Assembly (NCBI RefSeq): GCF_008705135.1
Contig: NZ_CP023694.1
Span: 930,001-994,000 of the forward strand
Direction of reading: 5' to 3'
From: Streptomyces coeruleorubidus
GTDB lineage: Bacteria; Actinomycetota; Actinomycetes; Streptomycetales; Streptomycetaceae
DNA length: 64,000 bases
The position numbers and the translations under genes were made by a program. The notes beneath the pieces are model-generated. The model had not been told where the DNA came from. It worked only from the letters and a program-made list of their open reading frames with translations, and searched no databases. Below, in pieces: positions 9,139-17,582 of the stretch. Numbering within the stretch: position 1 is the stretch's first letter; each line of letters starts with the position of its first letter.

Positions 9139-9965
9139 CGCGTCTCCCGGTGGCAGGTGTTGCGGCACTCGCCGATCCCCTCGATGCGGGTGACGAGGCG
9201 CGTACCGTCCTGCAGATAGCGGGCGGGCTTACGGGCGTGGCCGACCCCGCCCGGAGTGCCGGTGGCGATCACGTCGCCGGGCACCAGCGTGATGATCTCG
9301 GACAGGTACGCGACCAGCGTTGCCGGGTCGAAGACGAGGTCACCGGTGTCGGCCTTCTGGACCGTGTCGCCGTCGACTTCACAGGTCAGGCTCAGGCCCT
9401 GGGCGGCCGCCGCGGGGTCGTCGGCGGTGACCAGCCACGGTCCGATGGGGGTGGTGGCCTCGAAGTTCTTGCCCTGGTCCCACTGGGTGGTGCGGTACTG
9501 CCAGTCGCGGGCGGTGACGTCGTTGAGCACGGTGTACCCGGCGATCGCGGCCCGTGCCTGCTCCGGGTCGGCGTGCCGGACCTCGGCACCGATGACGACG
9601 CCGAGCTCGGCCTCCCAGTCCATCTGCGTGGACGCGGCGGGCAGGGTCACGTCGTCGTACGCGCCGACCAACACCCGCGCGAACTTGGAGAACAGCGTGG
9701 GGTGCGAGGGGAGTTCGCGACCCATTTCCAGAATGTGGGTGCGGTAGTTGAGGCCGACGCACACGATCTTCTCCGGTGCGACGACGACGGGGGCGTACTC
9801 CAGGGCGCCCTCGTACGTTTCGCCATCGGCGTCCGCGGCACGCGTCGCCCAGTCACTGTGGCGCAGGAAGGCCACCAGGTCGCTCTCGCCCAGGTCCACC
9901 GCCCTGTCGTCATCGATGCGGACGGCGCGCGTGGCGCCGTTGACCCGGATGGTGGCGAGCTTCAC
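9135..9965 (-). CDS. Fumarylpyruvate hydrolase (FAH family)
   Basis: A 276-residue protein of the fumarylacetoacetate hydrolase family. The metal-binding Glu/Asp motif is DWEAELGVVIG (near residue 115), followed by YTVLNDVTARDWQ, the GKNFEATTPIGPWLVTADD substrate loop, and the C-terminal [13 protein letters not shown]...IEGIGECRNTC. It cleaves fumarylpyruvate to fumarate and pyruvate, the last step of the gentisate route. The GTG start at 9965 overlaps the upstream stop (GTGA) and has CGAGGAG upstream. It also serves as the intact reference for the damaged FAH gene at 17583-18250. Confidence 0.88.
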   Translation of the reverse strand: MKLATIRVNGATRAVRIDDDRAVDLGESDLVAFLRHSDWATRAADADGETYEGALEYAPVVVAPEKIVCVGLNYRTHILEMGRELPSHPTLFSKFARVLVGAYDDVTLPAASTQMDWEAELGVVIGAEVRHADPEQARAAIAGYTVLNDVTARDWQYRTTQWDQGKNFEATTPIGPWLVTADDPAAAAQGLSLTCEVDGDTVQKADTGDLVFDPATLVAYLSEIITLVPGDVIATGTPGGVGHARKPARYLQDGTRLVTRIEGIGECRNTCHRETR

Positions 9966-11038
9966 TTGTGTTCTCCTCGGGAGGTACGGGCGAGGCCGAG
10001 CGCCTCGTAGACGGGCTCGTCGCTGAACCGGAACAGGTCGACCTGGGTGCGGGCGACGAGGGAGACCTCGCACCAGGACGGGACGACGAACAGGTCGCCC
10101 TTGACGATCTCGAAGACTTTGTCGCCGACGTGGGCGACCGCCTCGCCCTCGAACACCTGCCAGATCGAGGAGCCGACCTGGCGCACCGGGGTGGTCTGGG
10201 CGCCGGCCCGCAGACGGCGCATCTCGGTGCGCATCGTGACCAGGGCGTCCCTGCCGGTGGTGGGGTTGGAGAAGCGGATGCCGGCGTGTCCGGCCTCGAT
10301 CACGCCGGGCACGCCCTCCTGCTCGAGTTCAAGCTGGGCGGTCAGCGCGGCATCGGTGTGCTCCCAGCGGTAGGCGGCCAGCGGGGAGTTGGGCTGGTCG
10401 GGCAGGCCCATCGGGCGCAGCCCGGGGTGGCCCCACAGTCGTTCGCCGCGCGAGCGCTCGGGGGTTTCGCGGGTGGAGAGCTCATCGGGTCCGAACTCGA
10501 AGAAGCCGGCGTCCAGTTGGGAGACGAGCGGGATGTCGAGGCCGTCGAGCCAGGCCATCGGCTTGTCGGTGACGTTCTGGTGCTCGTGGAAGGCCCAGCT
10601 CGGCGTGAGCAGCAGGTCACCGCGCTTCATGGCGATCGCGTCCCCGTCGACGTTGGTCCACACGCCCTCGCCTTCGACCACGAACCGGAAGGCTCCCTGG
10701 CTGTGCCGGTGCGAGGGGGCGACCTCGCGCGGACCCAGGTACTGGATCGCGGTCCACAGCGTCGGCGTGGCGTACGGACGGCCCGGGAGGCCGGGGTTGG
10801 ACAGGGCCATGGCGCGGCGCTCGCCGCCACGTCCCACCGGCACCAGATCGCCGGAGCGCTGTGCGATGGGCAGCAGCTCCGCCCACCGCCACAGGTGCGG
10901 CACCGCTGCGGACTGCGGCGACATCGGCATGAGGCCGTCCACCTGGGTCCACAGCGGGATCAGGCCCGCGTCCTCGAAGTCCGCATAGAGCTCGTCGAGC
11001 AGCTTCCGCTCGGTCTGCTCGCTGGTTGTGTCGGTCAA
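9962..11038 (-). CDS. sdgD: Gentisate 1,2-dioxygenase
   Basis: A bicupin Fe(II) ring-cleavage enzyme of about 358 residues. The first cupin carries the metal motif PSHRHSQGAFRFVVEG and the distal histidine LLTPSWAFHEHQN. The second cupin (residues 240-340, IWQVFEGEAVAHVGD and KGDLFVVPSWCEVS) is degenerate, as usual for the family. It opens gentisate to maleylpyruvate. I chose TTG 11038 because GGAGG sits 5 nt upstream of it; the alternative GTG 11050 lacks a ribosome site and contains that GGAGG. It is the first gene of the operon, 118 nt from the divergent IclR gene. Confidence 0.88.
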   Translation of the reverse strand: MTDTTSEQTERKLLDELYADFEDAGLIPLWTQVDGLMPMSPQSAAVPHLWRWAELLPIAQRSGDLVPVGRGGERRAMALSNPGLPGRPYATPTLWTAIQYLGPREVAPSHRHSQGAFRFVVEGEGVWTNVDGDAIAMKRGDLLLTPSWAFHEHQNVTDKPMAWLDGLDIPLVSQLDAGFFEFGPDELSTRETPERSRGERLWGHPGLRPMGLPDQPNSPLAAYRWEHTDAALTAQLELEQEGVPGVIEAGHAGIRFSNPTTGRDALVTMRTEMRRLRAGAQTTPVRQVGSSIWQVFEGEAVAHVGDKVFEIVKGDLFVVPSWCEVSLVARTQVDLFRFSDEPVYEALGLARTSRGEHK

Positions 11039-11129
11039 GACAACCTCCACGTAATGGGTTCTGTGTATCGCCCGAGGGCGCGCTCACTTGCGCGCTGCAG
11101 AGGACGCTACGCCGCCATTTCCCTTTTGC

Positions 11130-11153
11130 GGAATCTTCTCGGGGTAGAATTCC
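11130..11153. promoter_or_regulatory. Candidate IclR operator in the divergent promoter
   Basis: GGAAT (11130-11134) and ATTCC (11149-11153) form an inverted repeat with centres 19 nt apart in the 118-nt gap between gentisate dioxygenase and the IclR gene. On the minus strand, TTCCGC and TAGCGT with an 18-nt spacer could be weak -35/-10 boxes for the operon. The arms are only 5 bp, so the assignment is tentative. Confidence 0.3.
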
Positions 11154-11156
11154 TCT

Positions 11157-11924
11157 ATGGAGAATTCGGATGGGCCCGGCCCCTCGTATCCCGTGAGTGG
11201 AGCCGGCAACGCCCTACGTGTCGTCCGGCTGCTGCACGAGCTCGACGAGCTGCGGGTGATGGACGTGGCCGACCGGCTCGGCGTCGCGCGCTCGACCGCC
11301 CACCGGATCCTCGCGATGCTCGTCCACGAGGGATTCGCGGCGCAGGACCGCCGCAAGGTGTACCGGCCGGGGCCGGCTCTGCAGGCGATCAGGGGAAGTC
11401 AGGCGGCCCCTCCCCCGGACCTGATCACCATCGCCCACCCTCACCTTCAACGACTGGCGGACGCCGTCCGTGAGACGACCCACCTGATGGTGCTCGAGGG
11501 CAACGGAGCACGCTTCCTGGACGGCGTGGAGGGCCCCCAGGCCCTGCGTGTCAGCTACCGCACCGGCACACTCCTGCCCGCCCACGTGACCTCGGGCGGC
11601 AAGGCCCTGCTCGCGGCGATGCCGGCGGACCGGCTCCTGGCCCTCTACCCCAACGGACTCCCCGAGGACGGGGCCAAGGCTCCCAAGGACTTCGAGAGCC
11701 TGATGAACGAGCTGGTAGCAGTGCGCCGGGACGGCTACGCGACCAACCGGCAGGAGAGCGAGCGCGGAGTGCACGCCGTCGGTGCGTGTGTGCGCGACCG
11801 CACGGGCACCGCCATAGCTGCCGTGGTCGTGGCGGCTCCGTCCGTCCGTTGCACCCGCGCAAGGCTCGCTGAACTGTCCCGACCTCTGCTCACGACCGCG
11901 CGGGACATCGGGCAAGGCCTGTGA
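11157..11924 (+). CDS. IclR family regulator of the gentisate/salicylate operon
   Basis: A 255-residue protein. The winged helix-turn-helix is at residues 18-75 (MDVADRLGVARSTAHRILAMLVHEGFAAQD) and the IclR ligand-binding domain at residues 85-250 (LPAHVTSGGKALLAAM, GYATNRQESERGVHAVGACV). It is divergent from the salicylate/gentisate operon, the classic arrangement for a pathway-specific regulator sensing salicylate or gentisate. The ATG at 11157 has only a weak ribosome site. Whether it activates or represses cannot be told from sequence. Confidence 0.88.
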   Translation: MENSDGPGPSYPVSGAGNALRVVRLLHELDELRVMDVADRLGVARSTAHRILAMLVHEGFAAQDRRKVYRPGPALQAIRGSQAAPPPDLITIAHPHLQRLADAVRETTHLMVLEGNGARFLDGVEGPQALRVSYRTGTLLPAHVTSGGKALLAAMPADRLLALYPNGLPEDGAKAPKDFESLMNELVAVRRDGYATNRQESERGVHAVGACVRDRTGTAIAAVVVAAPSVRCTRARLAELSRPLLTTARDIGQGL

Positions 11925-11932
11925 AGGGCAGT

Positions 11933-11970
11933 GGCGCACGCCGCCGTCAAGCCGCATGGTGGCGTGCGCC
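11933..11970. terminator. Bidirectional hairpin terminator between convergent genes
   Basis: GGCGCACGCC (11933-11942) pairs with GGCGTGCGCC (11961-11970), a perfect 10-bp stem with an 18-nt loop. It lies 9 nt past the IclR stop and 70 nt before the end of the convergent amidohydrolase gene. Confidence 0.6.
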
Positions 11971-12039
11971 TAGCAATCGCCCACGTTCAGTACGCCGATC
12001 CCTGCTCCACGAATCGCGCCCTTTCGGCAGCGTGTCTCC

Positions 12040-13242
12040 TCACAGCCTCAGAACCCGCTCGGCGTTGCCGTGCGCGATGCTCGCGAGGTCGGCCGGCGCG
12101 TACGGTGCGGAACGCAGGAATCCCACCGCCTCGGCGCTCGACTCGAACGGGTAGTCGATGGAGAACAGCACCCGGTCGACGCCGACGGCATGGACGGCTC
12201 CCAGCAGCGCGGCATGCGACATGACTCCGCTGGTGGTGACATACACGTTGTTCCGCAGGTAGTACGAGGGCAGGTGCCGCACCCTGTGCTCGGCAGGCAC
12301 CTGGTCGTAGCGGCTGTCGAGCCGGGCCATCTGGAACGGCAGCAGCTCGCCCATGTGCCCCAACATCACCGAGGCGCCCGGGAACTGGTCGAACACACCG
12401 CCGTAGATCAGCCGGAGCGCATGGGCACCCACCGTCGCGGTCCAGCCCCAGGACGGCCCGACCAGCACGGGATACCCGTCGAAGACCCGCCAGTTGTCCG
12501 CCGGCACCACAGCAGGATGCAGATACAGCGTCACGCCGAGGCGCTCCAGCTCGGCCCATACCGGCCTGAACTGCGGTTCGTCCAGGTAGTGCCCCCGCAC
12601 ATGGTCGTTGTACAGCACACCCTTGAACCCGAGCTCCTTCACCGCCCGACGCAGTTCCACAACCGCGGCCTTGGGGTCCTGCAAGGGAAGGGTGGCAAAG
12701 CCCGCGAACCGTTTCGGATGTGCGGCGACCGCCTTGGCGAGATGGTCGTTGATGTGCCGCGCGGCCGCCACGGCCTCCGCGGGGTCCTCGATCACTTCCA
12801 CGCCCGGCGTGGAATACGAGAGGACCTGGACATCGACGCCGTTGGCGTCCATGTCCGCCAGCCGCAGCTCGGTCAGATCGTCCAGGCGCCGGAACCACTC
12901 CCGCTTGATCGCCTCCGGCACCGCCATGCGCTGCCGGATCGCTGCCTCCTGCCGGATGGCTCCGGGAATGGAGAAGGCCTCTTCCACGGCCACGATGCGC
13001 ATCTTTTTCTCCTTCTTGGCGTTTCGACGGCCCTTCGAGCCGCCGACCGTGGTGGAGGTACGGCTGCCGGGCGCCGTCTCGGCGGCGAGCGCGGGCTGCC
13101 CCGCGGCCAGACCGCCGGCCACGGCGGCTCCCCCGGCGGCAGCGGTCGCGGCGATGAATCTTCGCCGGGTGGCCTCGGTAGGAGGCTTGGTGCGGGACTC
13201 GGCGGGCGGAGTCACGGCTTGGAAGGGACGGTCGTCGGGCAT
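12040..13242 (-). CDS. Amidohydrolase, 2,3-dihydroxybenzoate decarboxylase-like, with Tat signal
   Basis: A 400-residue protein. Residues 81-400 match the ACMSD/dihydroxybenzoate decarboxylase family: VAVEEAFSIP (metal Glu), LSYSTPGVEVIEDP, LYLHPAV (metal His), LGHMGELLPF, and FSIDYPFESS (catalytic Asp). Such enzymes remove CO2 non-oxidatively from hydroxybenzoates. Ahead of this domain are about 80 residues with a twin-arginine signal (TRRRFIAATAAAGGAAVAGG), which is unusual for a cytoplasmic decarboxylase. The start ATG 13242 has GGGAG upstream. A second ATG at 13002 with a perfect AAGGAG would give a 320-residue enzyme of normal family length. The substrate is unknown; a salicylate-like acid is plausible from context. 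Confidence 0.82.
   Translation of the reverse strand: MPDDRPFQAVTPPAESRTKPPTEATRRRFIAATAAAGGAAVAGGLAAGQPALAAETAPGSRTSTTVGGSKGRRNAKKEKKMRIVAVEEAFSIPGAIRQEAAIRQRMAVPEAIKREWFRRLDDLTELRLADMDANGVDVQVLSYSTPGVEVIEDPAEAVAAARHINDHLAKAVAAHPKRFAGFATLPLQDPKAAVVELRRAVKELGFKGVLYNDHVRGHYLDEPQFRPVWAELERLGVTLYLHPAVVPADNWRVFDGYPVLVGPSWGWTATVGAHALRLIYGGVFDQFPGASVMLGHMGELLPFQMARLDSRYDQVPAEHRVRHLPSYYLRNNVYVTTSGVMSHAALLGAVHAVGVDRVLFSIDYPFESSAEAVGFLRSAPYAPADLASIAHGNAERVLRL
13009..13014 (-). promoter_or_regulatory. Internal Shine-Dalgarno before a second start in the decarboxylase gene
   Basis: Within the decarboxylase coding region, the minus strand reads AAGGAG at 13014-13009, six bases before an in-frame ATG at 13002. 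That ATG opens exactly at the catalytic domain (MRIVAVEEAF). This could produce a cytoplasmic form besides the Tat-signal form, or mark the ancestral start before an N-terminal extension was gained. Confidence 0.5.
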
Positions 13243-13423
13243 GTCCACTCTCCCTCGAGGGCACGCGGGTGATTGCCGGGGTCCTGCCAATGGCTGTTGT
13301 GACCGGCTGGTCCTGGTCGGCTCGCAGAGTCGGCGGGCCGCGTCCGGCGACCGGGTCCGAGGGCAAGTGCAACCTGTCGGGCAGAGCGCTCCTGGGTGAC
13401 GTGGGACTGCTGCCCACTTCCCC

Positions 13424-13433
13424 TCTCTTGAAC
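13424..13433 (+). promoter_or_regulatory. Candidate regulon motif TCTCTTGAAC (copy 1)
   Basis: TCTCTTGAAC occurs about 180 nt upstream of the decarboxylase start. The same ten bases occur in both arms of an inverted repeat at 19123-19236, in the divergent promoter of the monooxygenase. The repetition in non-coding DNA of one catabolic island suggests a shared regulator. Confidence 0.35.
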
Positions 13434-13647
13434 TGGAGCCAAGCTAGTTCCAGGGTACTTTTCAGTCAAGACCAGTGAGGAAGCCGGATAGACACAGCCT
13501 CATCTCATGACTCGTAGTCAAGAATCCGAGGGGTCACTTGGTTTCATGCTGCCGGCGGTGAAGGCGAGGAGCCCGCAGGTCATCGTGCTGCCGCGTACCG
13601 GGCAGCCGTTGGCCCCGTGGTGGTTTTCCGTTGCAGTCCCTGCGCGG

Positions 13648-13674
13648 GTGTCTCCCCTCCATCTGGGGAGACAC
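13648..13674 (-). terminator. Hairpin terminator downstream of the NmrA-family gene
   Basis: GTGTCTCCCC (13648-13657) and GGGGAGACAC (13665-13674) form a perfect 10-bp stem with a 7-nt loop. The stem extends by GCGG/CCGC with one bulged C. It sits 23 nt past the stop of the minus-strand NmrA gene. Confidence 0.65.
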
Positions 13675-13696
13675 CCCGCGACTGCGTAGGGAGCGC

Positions 13697-14584
13697 TCAG
13701 CCTCGCGCGGCGAACGCGGTGGCCGCTTCCTCAAAGGACGCGGGTTCGCGGCCGAGCAGCATCCGCAGGACATTGCTGTTGCCGCGCAGGCCGTGCCGGT
13801 CATAGTCCTGCCACATGGCGCGCATGTCGGAGGCCCGGGACGCGGAGTCGGCAACTCCCGGTGGGAGCGGTGCGTCCGCCCAGTCCACCGTCCTCGCCTC
13901 CAGATCCACTCCTCGTGCACGTCCGGCGATGCGCACCGCCTCGTACAACGTGAGGGCGGGTCCCGCGAGTTCGTAGGTCGCCGAGTCGTGTCCTTGCTCG
14001 GAGAGCACCTTGGCGCCGGCCTCGCCGAGGTCACGCAAGTCGATGAACGAGAACTCGTTGTGGACGTCGAACGGCACGTTCACGTGCCCGGCCGGAGCCC
14101 GCCCCCACGTCGACAGGACGATCTGCGCGAACATTGAGGGCTGGAGAATCGTCCATTCCAGGTTCGAGGCCCGCACGGCGGCCTCGGCGTTCGCCTTGCG
14201 CATGTGGTGGCGCAGCTCAGGGGTGTGCGGGTGGAGGACGGACAGGTACACGAACCGGCGCGCGCCCTCGTGCTCAGCCGCCTCGAGCGCCCTGATCGCG
14301 AGCACGTCTTCCTCCGGATGGAACGCCGGCGGGATCATGAACACGAAGTCGGCGTTCCTCAGCGCCTTGCGGACGGCGTCCGGCTCCTCCAGGTCGGCCT
14401 CGACGATGTCGTCCACGCCCAGGGCAGCCACTCGTTCCCGCCCTGACGGGCCGTGCACCACGGCCCGGACCCGGAATGGAGCCCGCAGCGCGGCCTCCAG
14501 CACGTGCGTACCGCAGAGCCCTGCCGCCCCGATCACCGCGATCAGCGGCTGCTCCTGGCCGCGTACGGCTTCTGACTCGGACAC
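13697..14584 (-). CDS. NmrA-type NAD(P)-binding oxidoreductase
   Basis: A 295-residue atypical SDR of the NmrA group. The nucleotide-binding glycine motif at the N-terminus reads IAVIGAAGLCGTHVLEAALR. RRFVYLSVLHPHTPELRHHM stands in the extended substrate region, and there is no YxxxK catalytic pair. The GTG start at 14584 is preceded by GAGGAAACCGGGAAAG. It may reduce a quinone or an enoyl compound, or act as a redox sensor. The gene has a half-length decayed copy at 24937-25395, so this locus was duplicated once. Confidence 0.78.
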   Translation of the reverse strand: MSESEAVRGQEQPLIAVIGAAGLCGTHVLEAALRAPFRVRAVVHGPSGRERVAALGVDDIVEADLEEPDAVRKALRNADFVFMIPPAFHPEEDVLAIRALEAAEHEGARRFVYLSVLHPHTPELRHHMRKANAEAAVRASNLEWTILQPSMFAQIVLSTWGRAPAGHVNVPFDVHNEFSFIDLRDLGEAGAKVLSEQGHDSATYELAGPALTLYEAVRIAGRARGVDLEARTVDWADAPLPPGVADSASRASDMRAMWQDYDRHGLRGNSNVLRMLLGREPASFEEAATAFAARG

Positions 14585-14608
14585 TTTCCCGGTTTCCTCT
14601 CGCTTGGA

Positions 14609-15712
14609 TCAGGGGTTGATCACGGTCATCCACATGGGGTCGTCGACTCGTTGCTGTATCGCGTCCATGGCCTTGAGCGCTTCGGTGAGCGGGAACCGAT
14701 GGGTGATGAGCTCGTCGGCGGTGAGGGTGCCCGTCTCGAGCAGACGCAGGACATCCGTTGCGTCCCGGCGGGTGTAGGCGCGAGTGGCGACGAAGCGCCA
14801 GCAGTGCATCATCAGGGCGATGGGGGGCAGCGACAGCGGGGTGGAGTTGCCGCCCATGTGCACGAGTGTGCCGCCGGTGGCCATGCCGGCCATGGTCTGG
14901 CCGAGGACGGGACCCTCCGGGATGAAGTCGATGACGGCATGGGCTCCCTCGGGTGCCAGCTCGCGCAGCCGACGGGTGAGAGTGCCGTCGGTCGACCAGT
15001 TCTCAGGGAGTTCGTCGAGTGCGACGACACTGGCCGGTATGCCGCCGGCGAGCCCGGCGACGCGGTGGAGACGCTCGGTGGCGCGGCCGACGAGGATCAG
15101 ACGGGCGACTCCGAAGTGCTCCGCGAGTTTGACCGTCGCGGTTCCCATGGTGCCGGTCGCGGCGGTGACCACGAGAGTGGCCCGTTCCGGAAGGTCGGCG
15201 CACTTGAGTGCGCGCACGGCGTTGGCCAGATCCTGGACCTTGGCCGCGACGTCGAAGCCGACGGAGTCCGGCAGGGAATCGATCAGCCAGTGCGGGACAC
15301 GGACGTACTCCGCGAGTCCGCCGTCGTGGTACTCCTCGTACAGCGGCATCGGACCATCGCCGAAAGCGGCGTGGCCGAGCATGGCCTGCTGGGCGCACAT
15401 CATGTCCCGGTCGGTACGGCAGTAGTCGCACTCACGGCAGTTCAGCAGGGGGTGCACCCGCACCCGGTCGCCGACCGCGTGCCCCATGACATCGCGGCCG
15501 ACGGCGGAGACGACGCCTGCGGCCTCGTGGCCGAGGGTGGTGGGCAGATGCTTGAGCGCCCCCATCCGAAGCAGGCGCATGATGCCCGGCGCCAGGCCGG
15601 CGGAGGCGACCTTCACGACCACGTCGAGCGGACCTGGCTCGGGGACGGGCAGTTCGTCCAGGACGAGTGCTTCGGCGCCCTGGTGCGCTCGCAGAGCAAG
15701 CATCGTGGCCAT
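14609..15712 (-). CDS. Zinc-dependent alcohol dehydrogenase (MDR family)
   Basis: A 367-residue medium-chain dehydrogenase. The GroES-like domain carries the GHEAAGVV motif and a structural zinc site CRECDYCRTDRDMMC (near residue 100). The Rossmann domain has VTAATGTMGTATVKLAEHFG (near residue 190). ATG 15712 shares one base with the upstream stop (TGATG), so it is translationally coupled to the bicupin dioxygenase. It probably oxidises or reduces an alcohol or aldehyde intermediate of that pathway. Longer frames upstream lie in the bicupin gene and were rejected. Confidence 0.82.
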   Translation of the reverse strand: MATMLALRAHQGAEALVLDELPVPEPGPLDVVVKVASAGLAPGIMRLLRMGALKHLPTTLGHEAAGVVSAVGRDVMGHAVGDRVRVHPLLNCRECDYCRTDRDMMCAQQAMLGHAAFGDGPMPLYEEYHDGGLAEYVRVPHWLIDSLPDSVGFDVAAKVQDLANAVRALKCADLPERATLVVTAATGTMGTATVKLAEHFGVARLILVGRATERLHRVAGLAGGIPASVVALDELPENWSTDGTLTRRLRELAPEGAHAVIDFIPEGPVLGQTMAGMATGGTLVHMGGNSTPLSLPPIALMMHCWRFVATRAYTRRDATDVLRLLETGTLTADELITHRFPLTEALKAMDAIQQRVDDPMWMTVINP

Positions 15713-16701
15713 CAGCGGGCCTCCACGGTGAGGCTCGGGAGCCGTTCGGGGGTGTAGGCATCCGCTGTACGCGTGGTCTCGGCGACCTGGGGCAGTTCCT
15801 GGTGCGAGAGGAGACTGACGTAGTCGCCGGGCTCGGTCGCGACGCTGGCGTGGGAGATGCCGAGCGGGATGCGCACGAAGTCGCCCGGCTCGAGGTCGAC
15901 GATGCCCCGCTGGGTGATCAGCGTGCGGTGGCCGTGGGCCTGGTACTGGATCTCGTCGGCGTCGAGGGTGCGCCGGTAGCGGCGCTGCCCGCCAGGAGCG
16001 GTGGTGACCATGCCGAGGCGGATGCGATCGGTCGTGTACAGCCGAGTGACGTCCTGACCGGGATCGGCCCGCAGCACCGCCATCCGCCGGTCCTCCTGGT
16101 GCACCTGCTCGAGCAGGAGCTGTTCGTCGACTCCGAAGACGGTGATGTCGTGGCCGAGCGCGGCCATGCACTGAGTGATCGCCTCGTTGGCCTCGCCGGG
16201 CTGCCAGCCGGGGAACGGCGGGAACACGGCCCCTGACTCCCGCTGGGCCGGCGCCAGCTCGGTGACCGGCGCGGGGATGTAGAACAGCACGTGGCTGTCC
16301 TCGCGGCCGTAGTTGTCGTGGGCGACGCCGCGCGGGATACGGGAGAAATCGCCGGGCTGGAACTCGATCACGCCGAGTTCGGACATCAGGGTCCGTTCGC
16401 CGCCGATCTGGTAGGAGATTTCGTCGACGTCGCAGTTGCGGTGGTAGAACGGCTGCCGGCCGTCGAGTTTTTGCCACTCGACGCGGATCTCGTCGTTCTC
16501 GTAGACGCCGCGCGGCGGGGCGAACGCCTCCGGCTCGTACTGCTGCGGGTAGTGCACCACGGTCAGCGGCGGGTGCTCCTCCCACAGCTTGACGGGCACC
16601 TTCGGTGGATGAGGCGGCGAGAGCAGCAGGTGCTCGTCGCGGACGATACTGCGCAACGGCTGGTCGGAGCCCAAGACCATGACGTCTTCAACGACACTCA
16701 T
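15712..16701 (-). CDS. Bicupin dioxygenase-like protein (homogentisate dioxygenase-like)
   Basis: A 329-residue protein with two cupin barrels. The first carries FYHRNCDVDEISYQIGGERT and GDFSRIPRGVAHDNYG (residues 88-135); the second RRYRRTLDADEIQYQAHGHR and GDFVRIPLGISHASV (residues 250-300). The HRN...E...H pattern resembles the metal site of homogentisate-type dioxygenases, and I infer an Fe(II) ring-cleavage role. It is short for a true homogentisate dioxygenase and the substrate is unknown. The ribosome site is AAGGAGGTCC before ATG 16701. It is coupled to the downstream alcohol dehydrogenase. Confidence 0.65.
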   Translation of the reverse strand: MSVVEDVMVLGSDQPLRSIVRDEHLLLSPPHPPKVPVKLWEEHPPLTVVHYPQQYEPEAFAPPRGVYENDEIRVEWQKLDGRQPFYHRNCDVDEISYQIGGERTLMSELGVIEFQPGDFSRIPRGVAHDNYGREDSHVLFYIPAPVTELAPAQRESGAVFPPFPGWQPGEANEAITQCMAALGHDITVFGVDEQLLLEQVHQEDRRMAVLRADPGQDVTRLYTTDRIRLGMVTTAPGGQRRYRRTLDADEIQYQAHGHRTLITQRGIVDLEPGDFVRIPLGISHASVATEPGDYVSLLSHQELPQVAETTRTADAYTPERLPSLTVEAR

Positions 16702-16797
16702 GGGGACCTCCTTGTCCTTGGGTGAATGAGTGGATCGACTCGGGTGACGCGGAGGGAATGTGTGCCGCAGCCTGTTGCCTGAAGCCCGTGGCAGTGC

Positions 16798-17541
16798 TCA
16801 CCTCTTTCGGCCCCAGTACATCTCGATGCCCTTCCACTCCATCAGTTGAGGGCTGTCGACCTTGTCCCCGAACGCCTCGCGGATCTGCTCTCCGGAGTAG
16901 TAGGGAATGTCGTCCACGGGGACGTGCGCGAAGAGTTTGTCGAACCACTGCCGAAGGTGGACGTCGGAGTTGATACGGGAGGAGAACGTCGCTCCCTTCA
17001 AGACCGATTCGGCCAGCACGATGCGCCGGCCCGGCTTCATCACCCGCAGCAGGTCCGCGGCCGTCTCGTGCCAGTCGTCACAGTGCTGTGTCGCCTGCAG
17101 CACGGCGACGCAATCGTATGCCTCGTCGCCCACCGAGTCCGTGTACGACCAGCGCCAGCAGCCGATCTGGCCGTTCCGGCCGGGGACCTTGCCCAGGACG
17201 GCGTTTCGTCCGTCCTTGATGATCTCCACGGTGTCGATGACACCCTCCGGTCCCACCAGGGCCCGCATGTCCTCGACCCACCCGGAGGGCGCGATGCCCT
17301 CACCGATGAGCAGAACCCGGTCCCCGGGGCGGAGTTCGAGCAGACCGTAGACGATCTCGGAGATCGGCCGGGCCAGCTCCTGCCATATGTACGGCAGACC
17401 ACCGGCGATGGCCATGGCCATTTCCCATTTCGCCCGCTGGGTGACGTCATGGATCTCCGGGCCGAAACGCTCCTCGTCCCACGGCTGGATGTATCCCCAC
17501 GGGTCGCCGCCACCGAAGCTGTCCTTGGCTGGTGTGCTCAT
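16798..17541 (-). CDS. SAM-dependent methyltransferase-like protein
   Basis: A 247-residue protein with a Rossmann-type class I methyltransferase core: [20 protein letters not shown] (motif I, near residue 72), an acidic residue in [24 protein letters not shown] (motif IV region), and [16 protein letters not shown] (post-motif). ATG 17541 has GGAGGACATGAC upstream. It lies in a run of catabolic genes. Such methyltransferase-like proteins sometimes act without transferring methyl, so the reaction is open. Candidate roles are O-methylation of a phenolic intermediate or an unrecognised lyase activity. Confidence 0.6.
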   Translation of the reverse strand: MSTPAKDSFGGGDPWGYIQPWDEERFGPEIHDVTQRAKWEMAMAIAGGLPYIWQELARPISEIVYGLLELRPGDRVLLIGEGIAPSGWVEDMRALVGPEGVIDTVEIIKDGRNAVLGKVPGRNGQIGCWRWSYTDSVGDEAYDCVAVLQATQHCDDWHETAADLLRVMKPGRRIVLAESVLKGATFSSRINSDVHLRQWFDKLFAHVPVDDIPYYSGEQIREAFGDKVDSPQLMEWKGIEMYWGRKR

Positions 17542-17582
17542 GTCGTCATGTCCTCCGTAGCCTGCGGGAAGCGCCCGGTCAA

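Larger units (their letters stand above)
13243..13696. other. Intergenic interval upstream of the decarboxylase
   Basis: No gene is supported. It holds the decarboxylase promoter on the minus strand, the TCTCTTGAAC motif at 13424-13433, a short inverted repeat (TGACT-CGT-AGTCA) at 13508-13520, and at its right end the terminator hairpin of the NmrA gene. Confidence 0.4.
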
